Shown here in pieces: positions 8,747 to 17,375 of a stretch of DNA of 64,000 nt. The position numbers and the translations under genes were made by a program. The stretch is from Bradyrhizobium elkanii WSM2783 (GTDB lineage: Bacteria > Pseudomonadota > Alphaproteobacteria > Rhizobiales > Xanthobacteraceae). The notes beneath the pieces were generated by a model that worked only from the letters and a program-made list of their open reading frames with translations, did not search any database and was not told where the DNA came from. The DNA lies in contig NZ_AXAP01000013.1 of assembly GCF_000472865.1 (NCBI RefSeq), positions 97,111-161,110 on the forward strand. The letters are read 5' to 3'. Numbering within the stretch: position 1 is the stretch's first letter; each line of letters starts with the position of its first letter.

Positions 8747-9679
8747 ATGACTTCCAAACAACGATCTGGCTGGGCGTGGTTGCCGATGCTGGCCGCGGGC
8801 CTTGGCATCGCGATGGTGCTGCCGGCGATGGCGCAGACGTCGCCGCAAATTTCTCCTTGGAGCGGTATCCACGATGAGACGCCGGCCGCCGAGGAGGCTG
8901 CGTCCGAGCCCCGGGCAAATGGCGCCGACGCGCTGAAGGACGTCGACGTGGACAAGCTCGACTGGAGCCTGCTCAGCGCCGATGCCTCGCCTTCCGACAC
9001 CGTGTTGACGCCGAAGAAGGCCGCCGCGCCGAAGAAGGCGGATGGCAGTAATGCCGCATGGTCGTCGAACAACAACGCGAACGGCACGTCCGCGGTCTCG
9101 GTCAAGCAATCGATCTCGCCGTTCTGGGACACGCGGATCGGTGCCGACATGACGGTCGCGCGCCAGGGCACGCTGACCAATTCCGAGTTGCTGTCGGAAC
9201 GGCTCGCCAATGGCGGCAGCCTGCCGCAATCCTCCGGCACCGCCTGGGCCGCGATCACCGCGCCGGGCGTTGCCTCGATCTGGGACAAGACCTCGGTCGA
9301 GGCCCGCGTCGATCCCGGCAGCGACCAGACCCGGTTCGGGACCTCAATCAGCAAATCGGTGCCGCTCGCCGACCAGTATTCGCTGACGCTGCAGAACGGC
9401 TACAACCTGATCCAGCAGGGCGTGGTGCCGGTGCCCGGCATCGTCAGCCATCCCTCGCGGAGCTATGAGGCCGATCAATCGGCCAGGCTGAGCATCAACA
9501 GCAGCGGAACCAGCTTCATCGCCGGCCAGACGCTCGCGACCGGCGACGACAAATGGCTGCACCGGATCGGCGCCGAGCAGAAGCTGTTCGACGGCGTCAC
9601 CATCTCCGGCTCGATCGGCGAAAGCGCCCAGGGCCCGGTTAACAAGAGCCTAACGGCCGGGTTCAAGCGGAGCTGGTGA
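8747..9679 (+). CDS. probable outer-membrane beta-barrel protein, function unknown
   Basis: About 310 residues. Residues ~8-30 form a signal peptide (WLPMLAAGLGIAMVLPAMA, cleavage before QTSPQ). Residues ~30-115 are acidic, then Lys/Ala/Asn-rich and probably disordered. From ~120 on the sequence shows alternating short amphipathic strands (RIGADMTVAR, KTSVEARVDPG, TRFGTSISKSV, YSLTLQNGYN, ARLSINSSGT) and ends in GFKRSW; a terminal aromatic residue is the usual signal for outer-membrane insertion. ATG 8747 is preferred over 8732 because it gives a better signal peptide. No recognised family; it stands alone. Confidence 0.6.
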   Translation: MTSKQRSGWAWLPMLAAGLGIAMVLPAMAQTSPQISPWSGIHDETPAAEEAASEPRANGADALKDVDVDKLDWSLLSADASPSDTVLTPKKAAAPKKADGSNAAWSSNNNANGTSAVSVKQSISPFWDTRIGADMTVARQGTLTNSELLSERLANGGSLPQSSGTAWAAITAPGVASIWDKTSVEARVDPGSDQTRFGTSISKSVPLADQYSLTLQNGYNLIQQGVVPVPGIVSHPSRSYEADQSARLSINSSGTSFIAGQTLATGDDKWLHRIGAEQKLFDGVTISGSIGESAQGPVNKSLTAGFKRSW

Positions 9680-9835
9680 GGCCGGCCGCGGTCGCAATCC
9701 CTTAAGGAATGATCGAACCATTGCCGCAACTTGGCCTAGATGCGGTCAAAATCGGGCGCCTATGGTTGCCCTTCACGTCGTCGTGCGGCGGGGGGACTTC
9801 CGCGCTCGCGTCATTGCGTAACAGAGGAATAGCCG

Positions 9836-10264
9836 ATGAACGCCACCAATCGTTCCGAGCAAGTTGAAACAGAAGTAGAAGGGACGGAAGTCGACAACAA
9901 CCTCGCCGCCGTCTCGGACGTCGAGGCCGGCATCCGCGAATTCGTGCGCAACGATATCGCCTATCTGCGCCGGTCGCCGCAGCCGCAGGTGAACACGGAA
10001 CCACTCGAGCCCAACACCGAGGCCACCGTGAACAATGTCAACTCGCTGATCCAGCGCGTCGCCGGCACGTCGCTCGCGGAGATCGAGAAGTTGATCTCCG
10101 AGCTCGAAAGCCTGCGCGACCTCCTGCATGCCGAAGGCCAGCGCGTCCAGCGCGAGATCTCGGGCTATGCCCAGCTCAGCCAGGCCGCGATGAAGTCGAC
10201 TCGCATGATCGCCGACAACGTCACGCAGTGGAAGCGCGCCGCCGACGGGCTGCGCAACAGCTAA
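9836..10264 (+). CDS. conserved hypothetical protein with coiled-coil
   Basis: 142 residues, soluble and acidic at the N-terminus. Residues ~70-125 (SLAEIEKLISELESLRDLLHA, then EGQRVQREISGYAQLSQ) look like a helical coiled-coil. The end, MIADNVTQWKRAADGLRNS, is loosely reminiscent of phasin-like helical proteins, but that is not enough to assign it. ATG at 9836 follows GAGGAATAGCCG. An intrinsic terminator follows at 10291-10331, so it is probably a single-gene transcript. Confidence 0.6.
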   Translation: MNATNRSEQVETEVEGTEVDNNLAAVSDVEAGIREFVRNDIAYLRRSPQPQVNTEPLEPNTEATVNNVNSLIQRVAGTSLAEIEKLISELESLRDLLHAEGQRVQREISGYAQLSQAAMKSTRMIADNVTQWKRAADGLRNS

Positions 10265-10290
10265 TCTCGGCGATTGCTTGGGAGTTCATG

Positions 10291-10331
10291 ACCGCCGCAT
10301 CACCCATGCGGAGGATGCGGCGGTTTCTATT
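10291..10331 (+). terminator. Rho-independent terminator
   Basis: A perfect 10-bp stem, CCGCCGCATC (10292-10301) with GATGCGGCGG (10314-10323), and a T-rich tail TTTCTATTT. It ends the transcript of the gene at 9836-10264. Confidence 0.8.
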
Positions 10332-10371
10332 TGACTAAAATGATTTGAAAGACAAAAGCGCAACGCGCGCC

Positions 10372-10402
10372 AGAGCATGATGGGGAAACGATCATGCTCA
10401 AA
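10372..10402. repeat. short palindromic repeat, family E
   Basis: AGAGCATGAT...ATCATGCTC hairpin. The same GAGCATGAT/ATCATGCTC arms bound the longer element at 59508-59585. Confidence 0.6.
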
Positions 10403-10505
10403 CCTGAAGCGTGAGATTTCTTGACTTGCGCGTGATCGTTTCGATGCGGGTCACGCCGTGACGGATGCCGCTTTGGCACGCCGTTTCTTGGGGAAAACAG
10501 CACTG

Positions 10506-10643
10506 ATGCAAAGCGTTCGGCCCGACAACACCGATCCCATCCCGCTGCGGCAATCGCCGCACAGTGTCGGCACCATCATGCTCCGCTTCGTCGGACTATT
10601 GATCGCGGCGACCGTGGTGATGGTGTTGATCTGGAGCCGCTGA
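10506..10643 (+). CDS. very small single-span membrane protein
   Basis: 45 residues from the ATG at 10506: a polar N-terminus (VRPDNTDPIPLRQSPHS) and one membrane helix (MLRFVGLLIAATVVMVLIW) ending in SR. A longer GTG start at 10458 would add 16 residues without clear benefit. Single-span micropeptides of this kind are common in Bradyrhizobium, but I can assign no role. Expression is plausible and unproven. Confidence 0.45.
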   Translation: MQSVRPDNTDPIPLRQSPHSVGTIMLRFVGLLIAATVVMVLIWSR

Positions 10644-10683
10644 CGCGGCGCGATGGCCGCTGATGGTTAGCAGAAGCTGAAGA

Positions 10684-10827
10684 TCAGCGCCGGACGATCG
10701 CGCTGCCCTCGAGCGTGAACGCGCCGTCGGCGTAGCCCTTCACCACCATGCCGGTGGTCAGCATCACCGCAACCGTGATAGTTGCGAAAATTGCGCCCAG
10801 AACTTTCAGTCCGACACGATCTGCCAT
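10684..10827 (-). CDS. very small membrane protein
   Basis: 47 residues from the ATG at 10827, which follows GGGGACG. One membrane span (VLGAIFATITVAVMLTTGMVV) is followed by a short polar tail KGYADGAFTLEGSAIVRR. The start at 10881 is rejected because the extra residues are polar and lack a ribosome binding site. It converges on the small membrane protein at 10506. Function unknown. Confidence 0.45.
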   Translation of the reverse strand: MADRVGLKVLGAIFATITVAVMLTTGMVVKGYADGAFTLEGSAIVRR

Positions 10828-10968
10828 AGTCGTCCCCACGGTGCTTACCCTTGCGTCTGATATGGCCGGCAGAAAGTTCAAAATGGGTTAGCAAATAGAT
10901 CGTATCCGGAATTCGTCGAATACGGTTAAAGAGCGCGGCAAGGTTCCCGTAGCCACGCCGGCTGTGTT

Positions 10969-11448
10969 TCAGCCCGCCTTGCGGCGCGGAACAAAGGCGG
11001 TGGCGAGGAACGAGAACACGACTTCGCCGTGCTGGTTGGTGCCGGTGTTGCGGCCCTGCAGGATGCCCCATTCGGGACGCTTCTCGGAGGTGCGCTTGGT
11101 CTCGACCACATTGGCGTAGCTGATGGTGTCCCCGGCCAGGACCGGCTTGATCCAGCGCAGCTCGCGAAAGCCGGGCGACGGCCCCCACACCGCGGCCTCC
11201 TGTCCGCGCGCCGCCATCTCCTGCGCCAGCCGCTTGCCGTCGGCCACCAGGAGCTTCATGCAGACGGAGGCGACGTGCCAGCCCGACGCTGCCAGTCCGC
11301 CGAACAGCGACTTTCGCCCTTCCTCCTCGTCGAGGTGAAAGCGCTGCGGATCGAACTGCGCCGCGAAGCGCTTGATGTCCTCGGCGGTGAAGGTGAACGA
11401 GCCGAGCTCGCGCCGCGCGCCGATCTCAATGTCCTCGAAGAAGCGCAT
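10969..11448 (-). CDS. MaoC family dehydratase, second of a tandem pair
   Basis: 159 residues with the hot-dog fold of (R)-specific enoyl-CoA hydratases. The active-site segment AAQFDPQRFHLDEEEG carries the Asp and His of the family, and WIKPVLAGDTISY matches the central strand region. The ATG at 11448 is used because it lies 5 bases after the stop of the paralog at 11454-11915, giving an operon with tight coupling. Family members hydrate enoyl-CoA thioesters; paired MaoC proteins often form heterodimers in which both halves are needed. Substrate not predictable. Confidence 0.8.
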   Translation of the reverse strand: MRFFEDIEIGARRELGSFTFTAEDIKRFAAQFDPQRFHLDEEEGRKSLFGGLAASGWHVASVCMKLLVADGKRLAQEMAARGQEAAVWGPSPGFRELRWIKPVLAGDTISYANVVETKRTSEKRPEWGILQGRNTGTNQHGEVVFSFLATAFVPRRKAG

Positions 11449-11453
11449 CGATG

Positions 11454-11915
11454 CTACCCCGTCACCGCTTCCGCGCGCCGACCGATGATGATCGGCGACT
11501 CCATCTCGCACAACATCACGCCGGCCGCATTGCGCACCGTGCACTTGAACGTCACGATGCCGGTCGAAGGTCGGCTCTGCGAGACCCGCGCTTCCACCAC
11601 CTCGACATCCAGCGTCAAATCGTCGCCCGGGCGGAGCGGCGACAGCCAGCGCATCTCGTTGACGCCGGGTGAGCCGAGCGAGGCCGTGCGGCAGATGAAG
11701 CCATCGGCCAGCATCCGCATCGTGAGCGAGCCGAGATGCCAGCCCGAGCCGGACAGGCCCTTGAGCATCGATCGTTTCGCCGCCTCTTCGTCGAGATGCA
11801 TCGGCTGTGGATCGAACTCGGCGGCAAAGGCCAGTATCTCCTCGCGCGTGACGTGGCGCGGCCCGAAGGTGCCGAAATGGCCGATGTTGAAGTCTTCGAA
11901 AGTGAGCGTGGTCAT
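11454..11915 (-). CDS. MaoC family dehydratase, first of a tandem pair
   Basis: 153 residues, clearly related to its downstream neighbour: FAAEFDPQPMHLDEEAAK holds the hydratase active-site Asp and His, WLSPLRPGDDLTLDVEV the hot-dog strands. The ATG at 11915 is chosen over 11987 because it begins the conserved fold directly (MTTLTFEDFNIGHFG). The pair probably arose by tandem duplication and may work as a heterodimer on an acyl-CoA substrate. No other acyl-CoA gene is adjacent. Confidence 0.8.
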   Translation of the reverse strand: MTTLTFEDFNIGHFGTFGPRHVTREEILAFAAEFDPQPMHLDEEAAKRSMLKGLSGSGWHLGSLTMRMLADGFICRTASLGSPGVNEMRWLSPLRPGDDLTLDVEVVEARVSQSRPSTGIVTFKCTVRNAAGVMLCEMESPIIIGRRAEAVTG

Positions 11916-12123
11916 GTTGGGGATTTCAGGAGAGAGGGGCCTGATTGTGGCCGTTATTTGCGGCAATCTCAACCCGCCCGCCCGCATGGCTTGCTTTCAA
12001 GGGGGACCACCATAGCGGGGGAGCATCGTCCTTGCGTACCGCTCCCCGACTTGCCCGGACTGAGGTTCGGAGCTAGCCCTGCTTGCGCGCGACTCAAGAT
12101 CGATTGGCCGGGAGAATCCACCG

Positions 12124-12423
12124 ATGTTCGATTTTCAAGACCTGTTTCAGTGGGACCGCTTCATCACCCCCACGATCATCAAGACGTTCTACTGGCTAGT
12201 CATCGGCGTGATCGTGCTGTTCGGCATTTACGGAATCCTCTGGAGCCTGGCCGCAATGGCGATCAGCCCGTTCGGCGGCTTCATCCTGCTGCTCGCCTCG
12301 CTCACCAGCATCGTGGTCGGCATCGTGCTCTCGCGCATCGTCGCCGAATTCATCCTGATCGTGTTCCGCATCAACGAGCATCTTGGCGCGATCCGCGATC
12401 AAGGCCAGGGCGGAATGCGGTGA
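12124..12423 (+). CDS. DUF4282 family membrane protein
   Basis: 99 residues. The N-terminus MFDFQDLFQWDRFITP is the characteristic opening of DUF4282 proteins, followed by three hydrophobic segments (IIKTFYWLVIGVIVLFGI, AISPFGGFILLLASLTSI, IVAEFILIVFRI). The C-terminus is soluble and probably cytoplasmic. The function of the family is not known. Its stop codon directly abuts the end of ychF, read from the other strand. Confidence 0.75.
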   Translation: MFDFQDLFQWDRFITPTIIKTFYWLVIGVIVLFGIYGILWSLAAMAISPFGGFILLLASLTSIVVGIVLSRIVAEFILIVFRINEHLGAIRDQGQGGMR

Positions 12424-13521
12424 TCAGGTATTGAACCTGAAATGCATCACGTCGCCGTCGGCGACGACGTATTCCTTGCCTTCCAGGCGCAGCTTGCCGG
12501 CGTCGCGGGCGCCGGCTTCGCCGCCGAGCGCGACGTAGTCGTCATAGGCGATGGTCTCCGCGCGGATAAAGCCCTTCTCGAAATCGGTATGGATCACGCC
12601 GGCCGCCTGCGGCGCCTTAGTGCCGCGGTCGATGGTCCAGGCGCGCGCTTCCTTCGGACCCACCGTGAAATAGGTGATGAGATGGAGCAACTCGTAGCCG
12701 GCGCGGATCAGGCGGTCCAGGCCGGCTTCCTCGAGCCCGAGCGTGTCCAGGAATTCCGTGCGCTCCTCGCGTGACAGCGTCGCGATCTCGGATTCGATCT
12801 TGGCGGAGATCACGACGGCGACCGCGCCCTCCTGCTTCGCGTGCGCGAACACCTGCTTTGAGAAGCTGTTGCCATCCTTGGCCGAGCTCTCCTCGACATT
12901 GCAGACATAGAGCACCGGCTTGGAACTCAGAAGCCCGAGCATGCGGAAGGCGCGCTCCTCTTCCACCTTGCGCTCGAGCGCACGCGCGGGCCTGCCCTCA
13001 CGGAGCAGCACCAGCGTACGGTTGACGAGGTCGAGCTGTTCCTTGGCGTCCTTGTCGTTGCCCTTGGCCTTCTTGGTCAGGTTATCGACGCGCTTCTCGA
13101 GGCTGTCGAGATCGGCGAGCATCAATTCGGTTTCGATGGTCTCGATATCGGCCAGCGGTGCGATCTTGCCTTCGACATGCGTGATGTCGGAATCCTCGAA
13201 GCAGCGCACCACATGCGCGATCGCATCGACCTCACGGATGTTGGCGAGGAACTGGTTGCCGAGCCCTTCCCCCTTGGAAGCGCCGCGGACGAGACCGGCG
13301 ATGTCGACGAAGGTCAGCCGGGTCGGAATGATCTGCGCCGACTTTGCCACGGCCGCGAGCTTGTCGAGCCGCGGATCGGGGACGGCGACCTCGCCGACAT
13401 TCGGCTCGATGGTGCAGAACGGATAGTTGGCCGCCTGTGCAGCGGCCGTCTCCGTCAGCGCATTGAACAGCGTCGACTTGCCGACATTGGGCAGCCCGAC
13501 GATCCCGCATTTGAATCCCAT
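12424..13521 (-). CDS. ychF: redox-responsive ribosome-associated ATPase YchF/OLA1
   Basis: 365 residues. Obg-family P-loop protein that binds ribosomes and hydrolyses ATP. G1 loop GLPNVGKST is near residue 8; the nucleotide-specificity motif is NVEE instead of NKxD, the mark of ATP preference in YchF. The coiled-coil insertion ([18 protein letters not shown]) is followed by the TGS-like domain ([16 protein letters not shown]) and the usual ending MHFRFNT. The ATG at 13521 follows GAGGACGAA; the frame upstream is repeat sequence. It is last in the minus-strand series rplY-pth-ychF. Confidence 0.96.
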   Translation of the reverse strand: MGFKCGIVGLPNVGKSTLFNALTETAAAQAANYPFCTIEPNVGEVAVPDPRLDKLAAVAKSAQIIPTRLTFVDIAGLVRGASKGEGLGNQFLANIREVDAIAHVVRCFEDSDITHVEGKIAPLADIETIETELMLADLDSLEKRVDNLTKKAKGNDKDAKEQLDLVNRTLVLLREGRPARALERKVEEERAFRMLGLLSSKPVLYVCNVEESSAKDGNSFSKQVFAHAKQEGAVAVVISAKIESEIATLSREERTEFLDTLGLEEAGLDRLIRAGYELLHLITYFTVGPKEARAWTIDRGTKAPQAAGVIHTDFEKGFIRAETIAYDDYVALGGEAGARDAGKLRLEGKEYVVADGDVMHFRFNT

Positions 13522-13542
13522 TTCGTCCTCTGTGTCCGTATT

Positions 13543-13626
13543 CGTCATGCCCGGGCTTGTCCCGGGCATCCACGGCCTTTCTTGCAGCTTCAAGACGTGG
13601 ATGGCCGGGACAAGCCCGGCCATGAC
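13543..13626. repeat. palindromic repeat, family A
   Basis: CGTCATGCCCGGGCTTGTC...GACAAGCCCGGCCATGAC arms with an inner ATCCACG...CGTGGAT pair. Lies between pth and ychF within one transcription series. Other copies: 15161-15315, 23059-23141, 24436-24507, 32730-32815, 42127-42241, 46337-46425. Confidence 0.85.
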
Positions 13627-13636
13627 AGGAGAAACC

Positions 13637-14248
13637 TCAGGCGGGCTTCTCTCCGTTCTCGTCCTTCGCGAAAAAGCCCTTCGCCTGCATCGTCAGATGC
13701 ACCTTGTTCTGGAACGACGAGTCCTGTCCCGCCGCCAGCAGGCCGGCATTGTCGGCGACCGCCTCGCAGAGCGCATCGACCCACGGCCAGTCACTCTTGG
13801 CGAAATCCGACAGTACGTGGCTGTGCACGAGTTCCTTGATCCCGGGATGACCGATCCCGAGCCGGACCCGACGATACTCGTTGCCGATATGCGCGGAGAT
13901 CGAGCGCAAGCCGTTATGCCCGGCAATGCCGCCGCCGACCTTGACGCGCACCTTCGCCGCCGGCAGCTCGAGCTCGTCCTGGAACACAGTGATGTCGCCC
14001 GCCGGAAGCTTGAAGAAATTCTGCGCTTCCTGCACCGCGCGCCCGGACTCGTTCATGTAGGTGGTCGGCTTCAGCAGCACCACCTTCTCGTGGCCGAGCA
14101 GGCCTTCGGATGTCTCGCCCTGAAAGCGGCGGCGCCATGGTGCGAAACCATGACGCCGCGCAATCTCTTCGACGGCCATGAAGCCGATGTTGTGCCGGTT
14201 ATCAGCGTATTTCGCGCCGGGATTACCGAGACCAACAAAGAGTCGCAT
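13637..14248 (-). CDS. pth: peptidyl-tRNA hydrolase
   Basis: 203 residues. Cleaves peptidyl-tRNA released from stalled ribosomes and recycles the tRNA in the cytoplasm. The family motif [20 protein letters not shown] contains Asn9 and the catalytic His19; YMNESG at 64-69 and the Asp at 91 (QDELELP) complete the active site; [11 protein letters not shown] contains the conserved Asn. Length is slightly above E. coli Pth (194). It starts 27 bases after rplY, an arrangement common to many bacteria, and is separated from ychF by a family A repeat. Confidence 0.97.
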   Translation of the reverse strand: MRLFVGLGNPGAKYADNRHNIGFMAVEEIARRHGFAPWRRRFQGETSEGLLGHEKVVLLKPTTYMNESGRAVQEAQNFFKLPAGDITVFQDELELPAAKVRVKVGGGIAGHNGLRSISAHIGNEYRRVRLGIGHPGIKELVHSHVLSDFAKSDWPWVDALCEAVADNAGLLAAGQDSSFQNKVHLTMQAKGFFAKDENGEKPA

Positions 14249-14275
14249 GACGCGGCATCCCGCGCTGGCGCGCTA

Positions 14276-14986
14276 TCACTTCTTCTTGTCGCCACCGGCC
14301 GGTGCCTTGGCACCCGCCGCTGGAGCCGCAGCACCCGCCGCCGGAGCAGCCGCACCTGCAGCCGGAGCCGCAGCGCCTGCCGCCGGGGCCGCACCTGCCG
14401 CCGCCTTCTGCTCTTCGGCGTAGCCGGACGGCGGCACGATGGTCACCAGCGTGGCGTCCTCGCGCGACAGCGCCTTCACGCCCTTCGGCAGCTTGATGTC
14501 GGACAGATGCAGCGAATAGCTGATTTCCAGCGCGCCGACATCGGCATCGATGTACTGCGGAATGTTTTCGACCGAGCATTCGAGGTCGATCGTGTGGGTG
14601 ACGATGTTGACGGTTCCACCGCGCTTCACGCCGGGCGCCGTTTCCGCGTTGATGACATGCAGCGGAACGCTGACGCGGATGGTCGCACCTTCACCGAGCC
14701 GCATGAAGTCGACATGGAGCGGGAAGTCCTTCACCGGGTCGAGGTGATAGTCGCGCGGAATCACGCGGTGCTTCTTGCCGTCGAGATCGATGTCGAACAG
14801 CGTCGTCAGGAAGCGGCCTGCGAGGATGCGCTGGCGCAGCTCGCGGTCGTCGACCGAGATGGTCAGCGGGGGCTTGTTGTCACCATAGATCACTCCGGGA
14901 ACTTTCCCGGCGCGACGCTCAGCCCGGGCGGCCCCCTTGCCGCTCTTCGGACGTGCGGTCGCCTTCAATTCCTTGACGGTCGCCAT
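14276..14986 (-). CDS. rplY: 50S ribosomal protein L25/general stress protein Ctc
   Basis: 236 residues, the long (TL5/Ctc) form of L25, which binds 5S rRNA. The N-terminal 5S-binding domain has GKGAARAERRAGKVPGVIYG and the C-terminal beta domain follows (IRVSVPLHVINAETAPGVKR). The last ~50 residues are a low-complexity Ala/Pro/Gly tail made of tandem AAGAAAP units and ending in GGDKKK. First gene of the rplY-pth-ychF series. A likely promoter region lies between 14987 and 15150, but no box stands out. Confidence 0.95.
   Translation of the reverse strand: MATVKELKATARPKSGKGAARAERRAGKVPGVIYGDNKPPLTISVDDRELRQRILAGRFLTTLFDIDLDGKKHRVIPRDYHLDPVKDFPLHVDFMRLGEGATIRVSVPLHVINAETAPGVKRGGTVNIVTHTIDLECSVENIPQYIDADVGALEISYSLHLSDIKLPKGVKALSREDATLVTIVPPSGYAEEQKAAAGAAPAAGAAAPAAGAAAPAAGAAAPAAGAKAPAGGDKKK
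14301..14402. repeat. 21-bp tandem repeat within rplY
   Basis: Three 21-bp units starting at 14322, 14343 and 14364 plus partial units on either side, each encoding Ala/Gly/Pro in the L25 tail. The length is a multiple of three, so copy-number change would alter tail length without a frameshift. Confidence 0.75.
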
Positions 14987-15160
14987 CAGTCTAAGTCCTT
15001 GTTTTGCAAAAAGTTAAAGGCCGCATCGCGGCCCCGTTTCGCGTCCCGCAGCAAGCCTCCAGGGGTGCGGGGGCTGCGGACGTGGCGGGCTTTTAGCCCC
15101 AAAGGGCCGAAATGACAAGGAAAATGGCCGGCGATCTGGGAAGCGATACGCCTCCTAGCT

Positions 15161-15315
15161 CGTCATGGCCGGGCTTGTCCCGGCCATCCACGCCCTTCGG
15201 TCGACAGGAAGAAAGAACGTTGATGCCCGGGACCCGACTCCGCCGAGGCTTCGCCGGGCACTCTAATGTCAGTCCGGCGAAGCGATAGCGAAGACGGGCA
15301 AGCCCGGGCATGACG
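15161..15315. repeat. palindromic repeat, family A (composite)
   Basis: Starts CGTCATGGCCGGGCTTGTCC and ends GCAAGCCCGGGCATGACG, with an inserted middle containing GTCCGGCGAAGCG. It fills most of the gap between rplY and ubiK (14987-15351); the rest of that gap shows nothing coding. Confidence 0.75.
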
Positions 15316-15351
15316 GTAGAGTGCGTGGGAAACGGCCCTACCCGTCCGCCT

Positions 15352-15615
15352 TCACGTGCTCGGCGCGATCCCGAGCTTGGCCTCCAGCGCTGCGATCCGC
15401 GCCTTCAGCGCCTCGTTTTCCTCGCGCGCCAGGCGGGCCATGTCCTTCACCGCCTCGAACTCCTCGCGCCGGACGACATCGAGGTCGCGCAGGACGCGTT
15501 CGGCCTGGTTGCGCATGACCGAGTCGACTTCGCGCTTGACGCCCTGGGCGGCGCCGGCGGCGTCGTTCATGAGGCGGCCGATCTCGTCAAAAAAACGGTT
15601 CGTGGTCTGGGTCAT
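15352..15615 (-). CDS. ubiK: accessory factor UbiK family protein (BMFP domain)
   Basis: 87 residues, almost wholly helical. N-terminal MTQTTNRFFDEIGRLMNDAAG is a probable amphipathic membrane-contacting helix; the C-terminal EENEALKARIAALEAKLG is a trimerising coiled-coil, as in YqiC/UbiK of enterobacteria. UbiK assists the ubiquinone biosynthesis complex and was first described as a membrane-fusogenic trimer. It lies divergently from the dienelactone hydrolase gene, with ~160 bp between. Family confidence is good, precise role is inferred. Confidence 0.8.
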   Translation of the reverse strand: MTQTTNRFFDEIGRLMNDAAGAAQGVKREVDSVMRNQAERVLRDLDVVRREEFEAVKDMARLAREENEALKARIAALEAKLGIAPST

Positions 15616-15778
15616 CTAGCTCTCCGCACTCCCTTGGGCGACCAAGACAATGGCAATCAAAGGCGCGGGGTTCAAGGCCGCAAATGACCCATGATGCCGC
15701 TCGCCTTGTCATGCTCCGTTTTCCTTGCAATCGTATTCAGCGCGCAGGAGTAGAGAATCGCGAACCGAAGAAGCGCCC

Positions 15779-16513
15779 ATGATCGACCAGCAGATCGATA
15801 TTCCGACCAAAGACGGCAAGATCACCACTTTCATCACCCATCCCGAGCGCGGCGGACCGTTTCCGGTGATCATTTTCTACATGGATGCGCCGGCGATCCG
15901 CGAGGAGCTGCGCGACATGGCGCGCCGGCTCGGGACGTCCGGTTACTATGTGATGCTGCCGAACCTCTATTACCGCGCCGGCGTCATGGAGCTCGGGCCG
16001 ATCAATCCCGACCCGGAATCGCCCGAGCGCAAGCGCATGTTCGAATTGATGCACTCGATCAACATCCCCATGGTGATGGAAGACACCAAGGCCCTGCTCG
16101 CCTATGCCGAGGGCGAGGCCGCCGCGAATACGCGCCTCGTCGGCACCGTCGGCTATTGCATGAGCGGGCGCTACGCGATCAACGCAGCGACGCATTTCCC
16201 CGATCGCGTGAAAGCCGCCGCCTCGGTCTACGGCACGCATCTGGCGACCGACCAGCCCGACAGCCCGCATCTGGCAGCCGAGAAGACCAAGGCCGAGCTC
16301 TATTTCGCCTGTGCCGAGACCGACATCTACGCGCCGATGGAGATCATCGAAAAAGTGCAGGCCGGCATGAAGGGATCGAACAACGAGGTCGAGATCTATC
16401 CCGCCACCCATCACGGCTTCGCCTTCCCGAAGCGCCCGGTCTATCACCGCGACGCCGCCGAGCGGCACTGGGAGCGTCTGCTGGCGCTCTATCGCCGCAA
16501 TCTTTCCGCATAG
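15779..16513 (+). CDS. dienelactone hydrolase family protein
   Basis: 244 residues, alpha/beta hydrolase. The nucleophile motif is GYCMSGR with Cys in the nucleophile position, as in true dienelactone hydrolases; the His is in [11 protein letters not shown] and the acid probably in [10 protein letters not shown]. Dienelactone hydrolase opens dienelactones from chloroaromatic breakdown, but many relatives have other roles and no catechol genes are nearby. ATG 15779 starts directly before the conserved IDIPTKDG; a start at 15725 adds unrelated residues. It ends 11 bases before lgt and may share its transcript. Confidence 0.88.
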   Translation: MIDQQIDIPTKDGKITTFITHPERGGPFPVIIFYMDAPAIREELRDMARRLGTSGYYVMLPNLYYRAGVMELGPINPDPESPERKRMFELMHSINIPMVMEDTKALLAYAEGEAAANTRLVGTVGYCMSGRYAINAATHFPDRVKAAASVYGTHLATDQPDSPHLAAEKTKAELYFACAETDIYAPMEIIEKVQAGMKGSNNEVEIYPATHHGFAFPKRPVYHRDAAERHWERLLALYRRNLSA

Positions 16514-16524
16514 CCCGAGGCGCG

Positions 16525-17367
16525 ATGCCCTTCCTCTTGATCGATTTCCCCGTGTTCAATCCGATCGCCATCTCGATCGGACCGATCGCGATCCGCTGGT
16601 ACGCGCTCGCCTACATCTGCGGCATCGTGATCGGCTGGATCTACGCGCGGCAGATGATCAAGAACGAAAAATTGTGGGGCGGCCCCGCGCCGATCACGAT
16701 GACCCAGATGGACGACTTCATCCTCTGGGTCACCCTCGGCATCATCGTCGGCGGCCGCACCGGCTATGTGCTGTTCTACAACCTGCCGTTCTTCATCCAG
16801 CATCCCGCTGAGATCTTCGAGCTTTGGAAGGGCGGCATGTCGTTCCATGGCGGCTTTCTCGGCTGCGTCGTCGCAGTGATGTGGTTTGCGCGCCGGAATC
16901 GCATCCCGATCCTATCGCTCGGCGACTTAACCACCGCGGTGGCGCCGATTGGCTTGTTCCTCGGCCGGCTCGCCAATTTCATCAACAGCGAATTGTGGGG
17001 CCGGCCCGCCGATCCGAGCCTGCCCTGGGCGATGGTGTTTCCCAACGGCGGACCGCTGCCGCGGCATCCGAGCCAGCTTTATGAAGCCGGGCTCGAGGGC
17101 ATCCTCCTGTTCACGATCCTGGCGGTGATGATCCGGATGGGTGCGTTGAAGCGGCCCGGCCTCGTGCTCGGCAGCTTCATTTTGATCTACGGCATCGCCC
17201 GCATCATCGGCGAACACTTCCGCGAGCCCGACCCGCAGCTCGGATTCCTGTGGGGCGGTCCAACCATGGGAATGCTGTTGTCGGTGCCGATGGTTATTGT
17301 CGGCAGTATCATGGTTGTGATGGCTTGGCGCCGCAGGGCGCCACAGCCGGTGCCGAATTCGATTTAA
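16525..17367 (+). CDS. lgt: prolipoprotein diacylglyceryl transferase
   Basis: 280 residues, seven predicted membrane spans. Lgt moves diacylglycerol from phosphatidylglycerol to the lipobox Cys of prolipoproteins, the first step of lipoprotein maturation. Signature features: [10 protein letters not shown] in the first spans, [11 protein letters not shown] holding the essential His, and [19 protein letters not shown] with the conserved Arg and Asn. The ATG at 16525 follows CGAGGCGCG. It is followed after 8 bases by the methyltransferase gene and then pgeF, a conserved order in alphaproteobacteria. LspA for the next step is at 52270. Confidence 0.97.
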   Translation: MPFLLIDFPVFNPIAISIGPIAIRWYALAYICGIVIGWIYARQMIKNEKLWGGPAPITMTQMDDFILWVTLGIIVGGRTGYVLFYNLPFFIQHPAEIFELWKGGMSFHGGFLGCVVAVMWFARRNRIPILSLGDLTTAVAPIGLFLGRLANFINSELWGRPADPSLPWAMVFPNGGPLPRHPSQLYEAGLEGILLFTILAVMIRMGALKRPGLVLGSFILIYGIARIIGEHFREPDPQLGFLWGGPTMGMLLSVPMVIVGSIMVVMAWRRRAPQPVPNSI

Positions 17368-17375
17368 GGCTGGAT

